Positions 24,551-31,238 of a DNA stretch of 64,000 bases are shown here, piece after piece (within the stretch, counting starts at the first letter, position 1; each line of letters opens with the position of its first letter). Where the stretch lies: NCBI RefSeq assembly GCF_004854025.1, contig NZ_STGM01000004.1:294972-358971 (forward strand), in the 5' to 3' direction. Both the position numbers and the translations under genes were made by a program. A model generated the notes under the pieces. That model did no database searches, had not been told where the DNA came from, and saw only the letters and a list, made by a program, of their open reading frames with translations. This stretch comes from Microbacterium hydrothermale (GTDB lineage Bacteria > Actinomycetota > Actinomycetes > Actinomycetales > Microbacteriaceae).

Positions 24551-24957
24551 CGAACCCCGAGATCCCTCGGCGGTTCAGCCGTCTCCCCCGCGCCGACGCC
24601 CCGTCCGCCGACACCGCCCGAGCGAAGTTCGCGGAGAGCCTCGACGCCATAGAGGCCTTCCTCGAACACGCCACGACGAGCGGACGAGAGGCGTTCGTGC
24701 GCAACTCCCCCGCCTACGCGTCGGGATCGATGGTCATCATCCGCTGCGCCGCCCTCTTCGAGGTCGAGGAGTTCGCGCCGTTCCTGAACGATGTGCCCCA
24801 CGAGGTCTCCAACGCCCTCCGCACCATGAGGAACATCGCCTCGCACGGCGGCTATCGAGCGATGAACGACACCCTCTTCTGGGCGACCCTCACGACCGAC
24901 CTCCCCCCGTACCTCACCGCGTGGCGGTCGACCCTCGCGTCGAACCCCGCCCTCTGA
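24547..24957 (+). CDS. HepT-like (HEPN) toxin
   Basis: A 136-residue helical protein following the MNT antitoxin with a GTGA overlap. HepT toxins are HEPN ribonucleases with an Arg-X4-6-His-X-Tyr motif. Here the segment is RNIASHGGY: Arg95, His100 and Tyr103, so His and Tyr are two residues apart rather than one. The rest (ARAKFAESLDAIEAFLEHAT; VIIRCAALFEVEEFAPFL) is consistent with a four-helix HEPN fold. Pairing with an MNT gene makes the toxin role likely, but the altered spacing means ribonuclease activity must be inferred cautiously. Confidence 0.75.
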   Translation: MTNPEIPRRFSRLPRADAPSADTARAKFAESLDAIEAFLEHATTSGREAFVRNSPAYASGSMVIIRCAALFEVEEFAPFLNDVPHEVSNALRTMRNIASHGGYRAMNDTLFWATLTTDLPPYLTAWRSTLASNPAL

Positions 24958-25013
24958 TCCGCCGACGGCCCCGACCGAGCGCGGACCGCGCACCCACCTG
25001 CCATGCTGGATCC

Positions 25014-25238
25014 ATGGCATCCCCCGCACCCCAGGACGTTCCCGTCGGCAGCGAGATGATCCGCCTCGGGCCGTTCCTGAAGTTCGCGGGCGTGCTCGAC
25101 TCCGGCGGAGACGTCAAAGAGGCGATCATCGACGGCTACGTGACGGTCAACGGCGAGGTCGAGCGCCGCCGCGGACGTCAGCTGCAGGTCGGCGATGTGA
25201 TCGCCTTCGAGGGTCGGTCCTTCCGCGTGCAGGCCTGA
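25014..25238 (+). CDS. RNA-binding S4 domain protein (YbcJ type)
   Basis: A 74-residue stand-alone S4 domain protein. The RNA-binding fold is visible as MIRLGPFLKFAGVLDSGGDV, then KEAIIDGYVTVNGEVERRRG and QLQVGDVIAFEGRSFRV. It matches the short YbcJ-like family thought to bind RNA or ribosomal subunits. The ATG at 25014 is preferred over upstream in-frame codons because the domain begins immediately. CATGCT six bases upstream is a weak -10. It ends before a bidirectional hairpin. Confidence 0.85.
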   Translation: MASPAPQDVPVGSEMIRLGPFLKFAGVLDSGGDVKEAIIDGYVTVNGEVERRRGRQLQVGDVIAFEGRSFRVQA

Positions 25239-25296
25239 CCGCGGGGTCACCCCGGGACAACCCCGACCGAGCGAACCCGAGACGCGGCGACGAAGA

Positions 25297-25327
25297 AGGC
25301 CCGCCTCCCCGAACGGGAAGCGGGCCT
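25297..25327. terminator. Bidirectional terminator
   Basis: AGGCCCGC pairs with GCGGGCCT, with an inner CCCG-AA-CGGG stem, between the S4 gene and the convergent His-rich gene. Confidence 0.65.
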
Positions 25328-25370
25328 CGGACGGTCACCCCGCGCTCGTGACACGGGACACCGTCGAACC

Positions 25371-25667
25371 TCAGTGCTCGTCGTAGTGGTCGCTGTGCAG
25401 CGCGTGACGGTGACCGTCGTGCACGTAGTCGGCGTGGTCGTCGTGCTCGACCTTCTCGTGCCCGCAGTCGTCGCCGTGACGGTGCTCGTCGACCGAGTGC
25501 TCGGCCTTCGACTCGTGCTCGTCGTAGTGGTCGCCGTGCAGAGCGTGGTGGTGGGTGCCGTGCACGTAGTCGATGTGATCGCCGTGCTCGATCTTCTGGT
25601 GCCCGCAGTCGTCGCCGTGCGCGTGCTCGTCGACGGTGTGCTCGGCGTGGGTCTCGGCAGTGCTCAT
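25371..25667 (-). CDS. Histidine-rich duplicated metal-binding protein
   Basis: A 98-residue, very polar protein with 26 histidines and many Asp/Glu. It is an internal duplication with a 47-residue period: EHAHGDDCGHQKIEHGDH (residues 14-31) recurs as EHRHGDDCGHEKVEHDDH (61-78), and DYVHGTHHHALHGDHYDEH recurs as DYVHDGHRHALHSDHYDEH. Each copy has one cysteine (21, 68). There is no signal peptide, so it is cytoplasmic. It overlaps the upstream ArsR gene by ATGA. With a zinc-type ArsR it is probably a zinc (or Ni/Co) buffer or chaperone; that role is inferred. Confidence 0.85.
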   Translation of the reverse strand: MSTAETHAEHTVDEHAHGDDCGHQKIEHGDHIDYVHGTHHHALHGDHYDEHESKAEHSVDEHRHGDDCGHEKVEHDDHADYVHDGHRHALHSDHYDEH

Positions 25668-25972
25668 TGTTCGTTCCCCTGGGTAGTCGGTTCGGTGACG
25701 TGGGCGATCGCGTCGAGCACGACGTGAGCGACGTGCTGGTCGGCGAGGGCATAACGGACCTCTTTCCCGTCGCGCTCCGAGGTCACCAGACCCGCCTGCC
25801 GCAGTGTACGCAGATGCTGCGACACGAGCGGTTGCGAGAGTCCGGATGACGCCGCCAGCGCGCCGACCGTGAGCGGTTCGGTGTTCAACAGCCAGACGAG
25901 CGCGAGACGCGACTCGCTGCCGAGCACCTTGAACAGCTCCGCGGCCTCGTCGAGCCCCGCGATCTTGTCCAC
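25664..25972 (-). CDS. ArsR/SmtB family regulator with alpha-5 zinc site
   Basis: A 102-residue winged-helix metalloregulator. The recognition helix region is GLSQPLVSQHLRTLRQAGLV (residues 44-63). The C-terminal helix carries Asp78, His80, His91 and Glu94, an exact fit to the D-x-H-x10-H-x2-E alpha-5 metal site of SmtB, CzrA and ZiaR, which sense zinc. No cysteine of the alpha-3N type is present. GTG start. It leads an operon with the His-rich protein. A near-perfect 18-bp palindrome 23 bp upstream is a plausible operator. Confidence 0.9.
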   Translation of the reverse strand: MDKIAGLDEAAELFKVLGSESRLALVWLLNTEPLTVGALAASSGLSQPLVSQHLRTLRQAGLVTSERDGKEVRYALADQHVAHVVLDAIAHVTEPTTQGNEQ

Positions 25973-25995
25973 GTGCCTACGACACCAGACACATA

Positions 25996-26013
25996 AACGA
26001 ATTGCAATACGTT
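25996..26013. promoter_or_regulatory. Palindromic candidate operator of ArsR
   Basis: AACGAATTGCAATACGTT is an 18-bp palindrome with a single mismatched pair, AT-rich against its surroundings, 23 bp upstream of the arsR GTG. Confidence 0.6.
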
Positions 26014-26053
26014 CACGAAATCGGGAACGGTTCTCGTTCGCGTTATCGCACCG

Positions 26054-26218
26054 TCACTCGTCGTCGCGCGGTCGGACGAGTCGCGTCCAACCCAGTTCTG
26101 CGGCATCCTCGATCTTCTTCGCTTCGCGGCGACGCCACGCCTCGCGGCCGACCGACGCCGCCTGCCAGGCCAGCGCGAACCCGATCACGATGCCCACCAC
26201 CCACCCCGCAGCCTCCAT
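26054..26218 (-). CDS. Small single-span membrane protein (54 aa)
   Basis: The frame encodes MEAAGWVVGIVIGFALAWQA with one N-terminal membrane helix, then a charged tail containing REAWRRREAKKIEDAAELGW. I recognise no family. Support for reality: TAGACT stands seven bases before the ATG on the minus strand, the same leaderless signal used by many genes here, and the hydrophobic-then-charged layout is protein-like. It sits between arsR and rpmJ. Confidence 0.6.
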   Translation of the reverse strand: MEAAGWVVGIVIGFALAWQAASVGREAWRRREAKKIEDAAELGWTRLVRPRDDE

Positions 26219-26225
26219 GCGGGCG

Positions 26226-26231
26226 AGTCTA
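26226..26231 (-). promoter_or_regulatory. Probable -10 of leaderless small membrane protein gene
   Basis: TAGACT on the minus strand, seven bases before the ATG at 26218. Confidence 0.45.
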
Positions 26232-26257
26232 CGAAGGGCGGCGGTCGGCGCCCAGCC

Positions 26258-26380
26258 CTACCCCTGCCGCCCCTTGAAGCGCGGATTCAGCTTGTTGATC
26301 ACGAAGATCCTCCCGCGTCGGCGCACGACCTGTGCGCCGGGCTGATTCTTCAGGGACTTGATCGAAGCGCGGACCTTCAC
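26258..26380 (-). CDS. rpmJ: Ribosomal protein L36, cysteine-free (zinc-independent) paralogue
   Basis: A 40-residue L36: [20 protein letters not shown], then [19 protein letters not shown]. Ordinary L36 binds zinc with three Cys and one His; this one has no Cys or His at all, so it is the C-minus type that replaces the zinc form when zinc is scarce. The GTG start has a GGAGG site five bases upstream. It is divergent from the CobW-like gene, with a 17-bp Zur-like palindrome in the 79-bp gap. Zur control is inferred. Confidence 0.9.
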   Translation of the reverse strand: MKVRASIKSLKNQPGAQVVRRRGRIFVINKLNPRFKGRQG

Positions 26381-26393
26381 GGCATCCTCCTTG

Positions 26394-26410
26394 TTGATAA
26401 CTGTTCTCAA
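26394..26410. promoter_or_regulatory. Zur-box-like palindrome between rpmJ and CobW-like gene
   Basis: TTGATAACTGTTCTCAA is a 17-bp palindrome around a central T with one mismatched pair. It lies between two genes commonly derepressed by zinc starvation and overlaps the likely -35 of the rightward promoter (TAGAGT at 26419-26424). Confidence 0.65.
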
Positions 26411-26418
26411 TAGGAGGC

Positions 26419-26424
26419 TAGAGT
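26419..26424 (+). promoter_or_regulatory. Probable -10 of CobW-like gene
   Basis: TAGAGT lies 19 bases downstream of TTGATA, which is the left end of the Zur-like palindrome. Confidence 0.4.
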
Positions 26425-26459
26425 GTTCTCCGATCCGAGACAACCGAGAGGTGGATGCC

Positions 26460-27455
26460 ATGCCCCGCACGATCGCCATCATGGGCGTCTGCGCCCCGGA
26501 ACGCCGGGCTTACGCCGAACGCACCGCGATCGCCCTGGAACGACCGCTCCACCTGCTGCGGTTCGCCGACCTGCGCGCCGCGCACGCCCTTCCGACTCCG
26601 CGCCCCCGCTCGACGGACGACCACGCGGTCGTCGACCTCGGCACCGACGTCGACCTCATCCACTCCCTCGTCGCCCGGGGCGGGGCCGACGTCGAGGCGG
26701 TCTGCGTCGTCGACGCCCGTCACATGATCGGCGACCTGCTCGACGACGCCGCCCTGGTGACCTCCGCGAAGCCCGGCGACGCCCGCGGCGATGTCGGTGC
26801 CCGCGCGCGCCAGGCCGCCCTCGCCCTCGAGCTGGCCTCGCGCATCGTCTGGATCAACTGGGAGCAGGTGCCGACGCCCGCCCTCGCCGTGCAGATGGCA
26901 CTGGCCTCCCACCTCAACCCCACCGCGGTGGTGCGCCTGTCGCGCGACCCGCTGAGCGACCTGCGGTCGCCGGCCGCGCAGGAGGGCGAGCTGCTCGAAC
27001 GCGCGGGCTGGGTGCGCGCGCTCAACGGTGAGCACGACCCGTTCATGCGCGACAACCGTGTCGCGACCCTCGTCTACGAGCAGGTGCGACCGTTCCATCC
27101 GCAGCGCCTGTCCGCCGCGCTCGACCGGCTCGACGACGGCGCCGCGGGACGCCTCGTGCGCTCGGCGGGATTCTGCCGTCTGGCCTCGCGTCCCGGCATC
27201 CTCGCGCGGTGGGAGCACGTCGGATCGGCCATGTGGATCGAACCGCTCGGAACCGATGACGGCCGCATGGGCCTCGGCCAGGAGATCGCCTTCACCGGTC
27301 TCGATCTCTCCGCCCCGCGCCTGGCGCACATCCTCGACGAGGCCGCCCTCACCGACGACGAGCTCGCGGCGGGACCCACCGCGTGGGCCGGGTTCGCCGA
27401 CCCCCTTCCGGCGTGGCCCGCGACGCAGCCCTCGATCCCGGATGCCGCCGATTGA
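26460..27455 (+). CDS. CobW/COG0523-like protein lacking the GTPase P-loop
   Basis: The 331-residue protein has a CobW C-terminal domain ([47 protein letters not shown]). Its N-terminal half follows the CobW GTPase outline but is degenerate: the Walker A position reads [18 protein letters not shown] instead of GxxGxGKT, and the CxCC metal motif is absent. It is therefore unlikely to hydrolyse GTP as canonical ZNG1/CobW chaperones do. Divergent position from zinc-free L36 across a Zur-like box points to a zinc-starvation role. The ATG follows AGAGG by eight bases. Confidence 0.82.
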   Translation: MPRTIAIMGVCAPERRAYAERTAIALERPLHLLRFADLRAAHALPTPRPRSTDDHAVVDLGTDVDLIHSLVARGGADVEAVCVVDARHMIGDLLDDAALVTSAKPGDARGDVGARARQAALALELASRIVWINWEQVPTPALAVQMALASHLNPTAVVRLSRDPLSDLRSPAAQEGELLERAGWVRALNGEHDPFMRDNRVATLVYEQVRPFHPQRLSAALDRLDDGAAGRLVRSAGFCRLASRPGILARWEHVGSAMWIEPLGTDDGRMGLGQEIAFTGLDLSAPRLAHILDEAALTDDELAAGPTAWAGFADPLPAWPATQPSIPDAAD

Positions 27456-27514
27456 AGCGACGAGCTCCTGTCAAGCCGGTTCGCCCGCTCGGCGCCGAGG
27501 AGCACCGTGGAGGC

Positions 27515-27706
27515 ATGAGCACTCCTGACATCCCCTCCCGTCACTCCGACGACGCGCACGCCGACTCCGCCGCCCCGACCGACGCCGTCACCGACGAGGT
27601 GCGCGAAGACGCCGCCGAGGCGGAGGAGCACGTGCACCTCGACGACCACACCGGCGACACCGTCGAGCCCGACCCTGGCTTCCCGGCCGCCGAAGGACAC
27701 GCCTGA
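27515..27706 (+). CDS. Small acidic protein of unknown function (63 aa)
   Basis: Directly downstream of the CobW-like gene, this frame encodes a very acidic, polar protein (MSTPDIPSRHSDDAHADSAA; DEVREDAAEAEEHVHLDDHT). It has four histidines, no hydrophobic stretch and is probably disordered. The His/Asp/Glu composition and the position in the zinc locus allow metal binding, but this is speculation. A GAGGAG sequence lies about ten bases before the ATG. Confidence 0.6.
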   Translation: MSTPDIPSRHSDDAHADSAAPTDAVTDEVREDAAEAEEHVHLDDHTGDTVEPDPGFPAAEGHA

Positions 27707-27713
27707 GGCGATC

Positions 27714-27741
27714 CCGGTGTCCCGCGCCGTGGCGACACCGG
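27714..27741. terminator. Hairpin between convergent genes
   Basis: CCGGTGTC pairs with GACACCGG across a 12-base loop, 7 bases after the small acidic gene and facing the ABC permease gene. Confidence 0.5.
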
Positions 27742-27767
27742 CGCGGGGCTCGCTGACCGACCGGCGC

Positions 27768-28862
27768 TCACGCGATCCGTGTGCCCGGCGGCAGCCTCCT
27801 CGACGGGGTGCGCGTCCGAGCGATCCCCCACGCCATCAGACCGCCCGCGATGACGAGCTGCACGAGCAGGCCCACGAACCAACTCGGCGCGGTGCCCGCG
27901 ACCTGCTGTTCGGGGGTCGTGTGGTCGGGCACCCGCTCCGACGTGTACGTTGCGCACGAGTCGCGCTCGACACGCGGCTCCGGCGCGATCTGCGCCAGCC
28001 GCACCCCGTAGGCGATCTGCGAGAAGAGATCGCTCGGTGCGCCGTACTCGGGGTCGTACGTGGGCGGCGTGGCATCGGCGAGGATGACGAACGGATTGGC
28101 CGCCAGCACCCACCAGACCCGGTCGAAGCGGGGGATCTCGGTGTAGCTCGTCGAGTCGACGCACCCGACCTCACCCGGTGACGGGCACCCGTTCTGCGGC
28201 GACGTCGCGAAAGGATCGCACCCCGAGGGGACCGCCGCGAAGTCGAAGTCGCGCGACACGACCTCTTGCGAGGTGCGCAGGGCCGTCCCCCCGAGCCCGA
28301 AGACCAGCAGGGTGCCGATCGTGAGCGCGGCGACGATGAGGTAGGTACTCGCCACCGAGAAGAGCGGACGGGCGACGACGGCGCTCAGCCCGACGCCGAT
28401 GGCCGCCACGACCCCGACCTCGAGCACGAGGATCACGAGAGAGGTCAGGATGACGAGGGGGTTCAGACCGCCGGCGAACGTCGCCACGAGCAGAAACGGC
28501 ACCGCCACCACGAGGAAGGCGAGCCCCGAGATCCACGCGGCGAGGAACTTGCCGATGACGATCTCGCCCGTGGTCACGAGCGTGACCTGAACGGGGGCGA
28601 GGGTCGCGGCATCCCGGTCTCCGTTGACCGCGCTCCCGCTGAGCGTCGGCGACACGAGCAGCACCAGCAGCAGCACGAGCATGATGACGATCGAGAAGAA
28701 CAACTCGTTGCCGCCGTTCCAGAGCGCGAACGAGGCGAACGAGAGCAGCAGCAGACCGAGCAGGATGAGCGCGAAGACGCCCAGCAGCACGTACCAGGCG
28801 ACCGAGCGCACGCGCTGACGCAGCTCGATCCCGACGATCGTTCCCAGCCGGTGGAGGTTCAT
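27768..28862 (-). CDS. ABC-2 type transporter permease
   Basis: A 364-residue membrane subunit of an ABC-2 exporter. Six hydrophobic segments are visible: one near residues 22-46, a group from about 60 to 215, and one near the C-terminus. A large extracytoplasmic loop (about residues 215-310) contains four cysteines in the CDPFATSPQNGCPSPGEVGC region that may form disulfides. The start overlaps the stop of the ATPase gene by ATGA, so both subunits are made from one message. The substrate is unknown. Confidence 0.87.
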   Translation of the reverse strand: MNLHRLGTIVGIELRQRVRSVAWYVLLGVFALILLGLLLLSFASFALWNGGNELFFSIVIMLVLLLVLLVSPTLSGSAVNGDRDAATLAPVQVTLVTTGEIVIGKFLAAWISGLAFLVVAVPFLLVATFAGGLNPLVILTSLVILVLEVGVVAAIGVGLSAVVARPLFSVASTYLIVAALTIGTLLVFGLGGTALRTSQEVVSRDFDFAAVPSGCDPFATSPQNGCPSPGEVGCVDSTSYTEIPRFDRVWWVLAANPFVILADATPPTYDPEYGAPSDLFSQIAYGVRLAQIAPEPRVERDSCATYTSERVPDHTTPEQQVAGTAPSWFVGLLVQLVIAGGLMAWGIARTRTPSRRLPPGTRIA

Positions 28863-29926
28863 GCGCGGCTCCCGTCGTCGCGTCGATCGGTCGGCGGGTC
28901 GCCCGCGGCTCCCGCCGTCCCGTCGGGCTCCTGCGCGGCATCCGTCCGCGCCGCCTCGGCATCCGGAGCCGGGGGGACGTTATCGGCAGGGCGGGCGTCG
29001 CCCCGCAGGTCGAGGAACGCGTGCTCGAGATCCCCCACGGCCGGGGCGAACTCGACGACCGGCAGACCGGCGCTCGCGAGCGCGCGGAATCCCGCGACGG
29101 CCGCGGCCTCGTCGGCGAACGGGACGAGCACGTCCCGGCGATCGACGCCCACCTCGGCCGCGGTGCGTCCCAGTGCCGCGGCGATGTCGGCTCGGGCGGC
29201 GTCGCCCGGCCGCGACGGGTCGGTCAGCAGGCGCACGCGCCACGGACGCACGCGCGTGGCGGCCGCGGCGACCCGGTCGCTTCCGACCGTGCGCCCGTCG
29301 ACGAGGAAGACGGCGTCGTCGACCACCTCTTCGAGCTCCGACAGCACGTGGCTCGAGATCAGGATGGTGCGCCCCTCGGCCGCGAGCCGCCGCAGCAGCT
29401 CGCGCAGGGCGATGCGCGCTTGGGGATCGAGACCCGACGCCGGCTCGTCGAGCAGGAGTACGCGCGGATCGTGCACGAGGGCGCGGGCCAGGGCGAGGCG
29501 CTGCTTCTGCCCGCGAGAGAGCACCCGCGCGGCGGAGTGAGCGAGTCCGGAGAGATCGACGAGGGCGAGGAGCTCGTCCGCGCGGATACGGGCGTCGTCG
29601 CGCGACAGGTCGTACAGCTGCGCGGTGGCCACCAGCACCTCGCGGGCGGTCAGGCTCGGCCAGGCGCCGAGCGAATCCGGCATCCAGCCCAGGATGCGGC
29701 GCGCACCCGCCGGGTCGCCCAACGGGTCGATGCCGCCGATGCGCAGCGTTCCGTCATCGGGCCGCAGAAGCGAGGCGAGCATGAGCATGAGCGTCGTCTT
29801 GCCGGAGCCGTTCGGCCCGACCAGTCCCGTCACCCGCCCCGGCGCCGCCGAGAACGTGACGTGCTGCACCGCCTGCACCGCACCGAACGACCGTTTGACG
29901 CCCGCGACATCGATTCCGGCTTCCAT
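28859..29926 (-). CDS. ABC transporter ATP-binding protein
   Basis: A 355-residue ATPase subunit. Walker A is GPNGSGKTTLML (residues 37-48), the signature is LSRGQKQRLALARAL, Walker B is VLLLDEPASGLDPQ, and the switch His is in LISSHVLSELEEV. After the nucleotide-binding domain an extra C-terminal domain (residues 220-320) and a Pro/Asp-rich tail follow, as in the CcmA/NatA-like ABC-2 group. TAGGGT six bases before the ATG indicates a leaderless message that continues into the permease gene. Confidence 0.93.
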   Translation of the reverse strand: MEAGIDVAGVKRSFGAVQAVQHVTFSAAPGRVTGLVGPNGSGKTTLMLMLASLLRPDDGTLRIGGIDPLGDPAGARRILGWMPDSLGAWPSLTAREVLVATAQLYDLSRDDARIRADELLALVDLSGLAHSAARVLSRGQKQRLALARALVHDPRVLLLDEPASGLDPQARIALRELLRRLAAEGRTILISSHVLSELEEVVDDAVFLVDGRTVGSDRVAAAATRVRPWRVRLLTDPSRPGDAARADIAAALGRTAAEVGVDRRDVLVPFADEAAAVAGFRALASAGLPVVEFAPAVGDLEHAFLDLRGDARPADNVPPAPDAEAARTDAAQEPDGTAGAAGDPPTDRRDDGSRA

Positions 29927-29932
29927 GCGCCC

Positions 29933-29938
29933 ACCCTA
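29933..29938 (-). promoter_or_regulatory. Probable -10 of leaderless ABC exporter operon
   Basis: TAGGGT on the minus strand, six bases before the ATG at 29926. Confidence 0.45.
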
Positions 29939-30100
29939 GGGGGAGGGTCCGACACGCCGACCGGCGGGGCCCTCGACCGCACGGCGACTCCCCCACGTCG
30001 ACGGGCGGCGCCGCCGATTCCCGCCCCTCGCCGCCCGCGCGTGTCGCCCCGCTCACCACGGGACGGCCGCGCGCTGCACCCGTCGCACGCGACGGAGAGC

Positions 30101-31030
30101 TCAGGATGCCGCGAGCGCGCGCCCCAGCGCATCGCCCGAGGTCCACGCGGTGCGCACCGCCGCGCTCTCCCCCCAGGCGTCACCGCACGCCGAGAGGCCC
30201 GGCGAGCGGAAGAACGGCCGCCCGGTCGTCTCGGCCGGGCGAGCGAAGGTCCACCGGTGCGCGCGGGTCGCGACCGGGTCGTCGTCGATGCGCAGCAAGC
30301 GCCGGGTCGCGGAGATGACGGGCGCGATCGCCGCGTCCGGATCGTCGAGGTGGCGTGCGGCCCGCTCCGCCGTCGTGTGCACCACGAGCACGGGGGCGCC
30401 GTCGCCTCTCCTGTCGCCGTCGTCCGCGATGAACGACACGTCAGGATCGTCGGCGGCGAAGGCGCCGTGCAGGTCGGCATCCCATCTCCGCTCGTCCCAC
30501 CGCAGCACCACGGCGATGACGGGCTCCCACTCCTGCGCCCCGCCGGGGGACTCCCCCGCGAGACGTGCGGCCTGCGGAGCGGGCATGGCCAGCACCACCT
30601 CGCCGGCGTCGTCGCCGTCGACGCGGAAGGGCTCGACGCTCTCGACGACGCGCTCGTTCTCCACGTCCAGCCCGTCTGCCAGATCGAGCGCGAGAGAGCG
30701 CAGGCCGAGGGGCGCCGCCCACCGCATGGGTCCGGGCTTGGGGGTCTGCGACCCGTCCGGCTGGATCACCTGGAACGTGTCGGTCCAGGGCCGCGCGAGC
30801 TGTCGCTCCTCCCATCCGGCGACGACGTGGGCGAAGCCCTCGGCCTCACCGACGACGAAGTACGACGCACCGAGGTCGACCGCGCGCCCGTCGATCGTGC
30901 GGCTCGACAGCCGTCCCCCCACGCGACGGCCGCGGTCGAGCACGCGCACCGACCGTCCGGCATCCTGAACGGCCCGCGCGCACGCGAGACCCGAGATGCC
31001 GCCACCGACCACCGTCACGTCCACCGTCAT
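30101..31030 (-). CDS. FAD-dependent amine-oxidase/renalase-like protein
   Basis: The 309-residue flavoprotein starts with a classic FAD fold (VTVVGGGISGLACARAVQDA, then RVLDRGRRVGGRLSSR, the GG doublet motif) and has LGASYFVV shortly after. The C-terminal FSACGDAWG-like motif, written LSACGDAWGES, contacts the flavin. Length and motifs resemble bacterial renalase-like NAD(P)/FAD oxidoreductases. The substrate is unknown, possibly an aberrant NAD(P)H isomer or an amine. GAGG eight bases before the ATG at 31030 supports this start over longer frames. Confidence 0.87.
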   Translation of the reverse strand: MTVDVTVVGGGISGLACARAVQDAGRSVRVLDRGRRVGGRLSSRTIDGRAVDLGASYFVVGEAEGFAHVVAGWEERQLARPWTDTFQVIQPDGSQTPKPGPMRWAAPLGLRSLALDLADGLDVENERVVESVEPFRVDGDDAGEVVLAMPAPQAARLAGESPGGAQEWEPVIAVVLRWDERRWDADLHGAFAADDPDVSFIADDGDRRGDGAPVLVVHTTAERAARHLDDPDAAIAPVISATRRLLRIDDDPVATRAHRWTFARPAETTGRPFFRSPGLSACGDAWGESAAVRTAWTSGDALGRALAAS

Positions 31031-31152
31031 GCCGTCATCCTCGCCCGGGCGACTACGGGAGCCGACGGGGTTGCGCGCGCAGCGCTCGGCGCCCCGGCGC
31101 CCGGCGCAGCGCGCGCCGAACTCCGCCCCGGGCGCAGTACCCGCGCGAGCAG

Positions 31153-31238
31153 AACTCCTGAGAATCCGCACCGTGCGCGGGCCCGCTCCGCTCGATGACG
31201 CGGCCGCGAGCCACAGTCGCGCGCGAAAGTCAGGAGTT
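31153..31238. repeat. Inverted repeat related to the 3.7-kb repeat family
   Basis: AACTCCTGA (31153-31161) and TCAGGAGTT (31230-31238) are perfect inverted arms. The sequence after the left arm, GAATCCGCAC, resembles the left end of copies B and C at 3.9-4.1 kb (AACTCCGGCAATTCCGCAC). The right arm covers the stop codon of the glycerophosphodiesterase gene. Confidence 0.65.
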
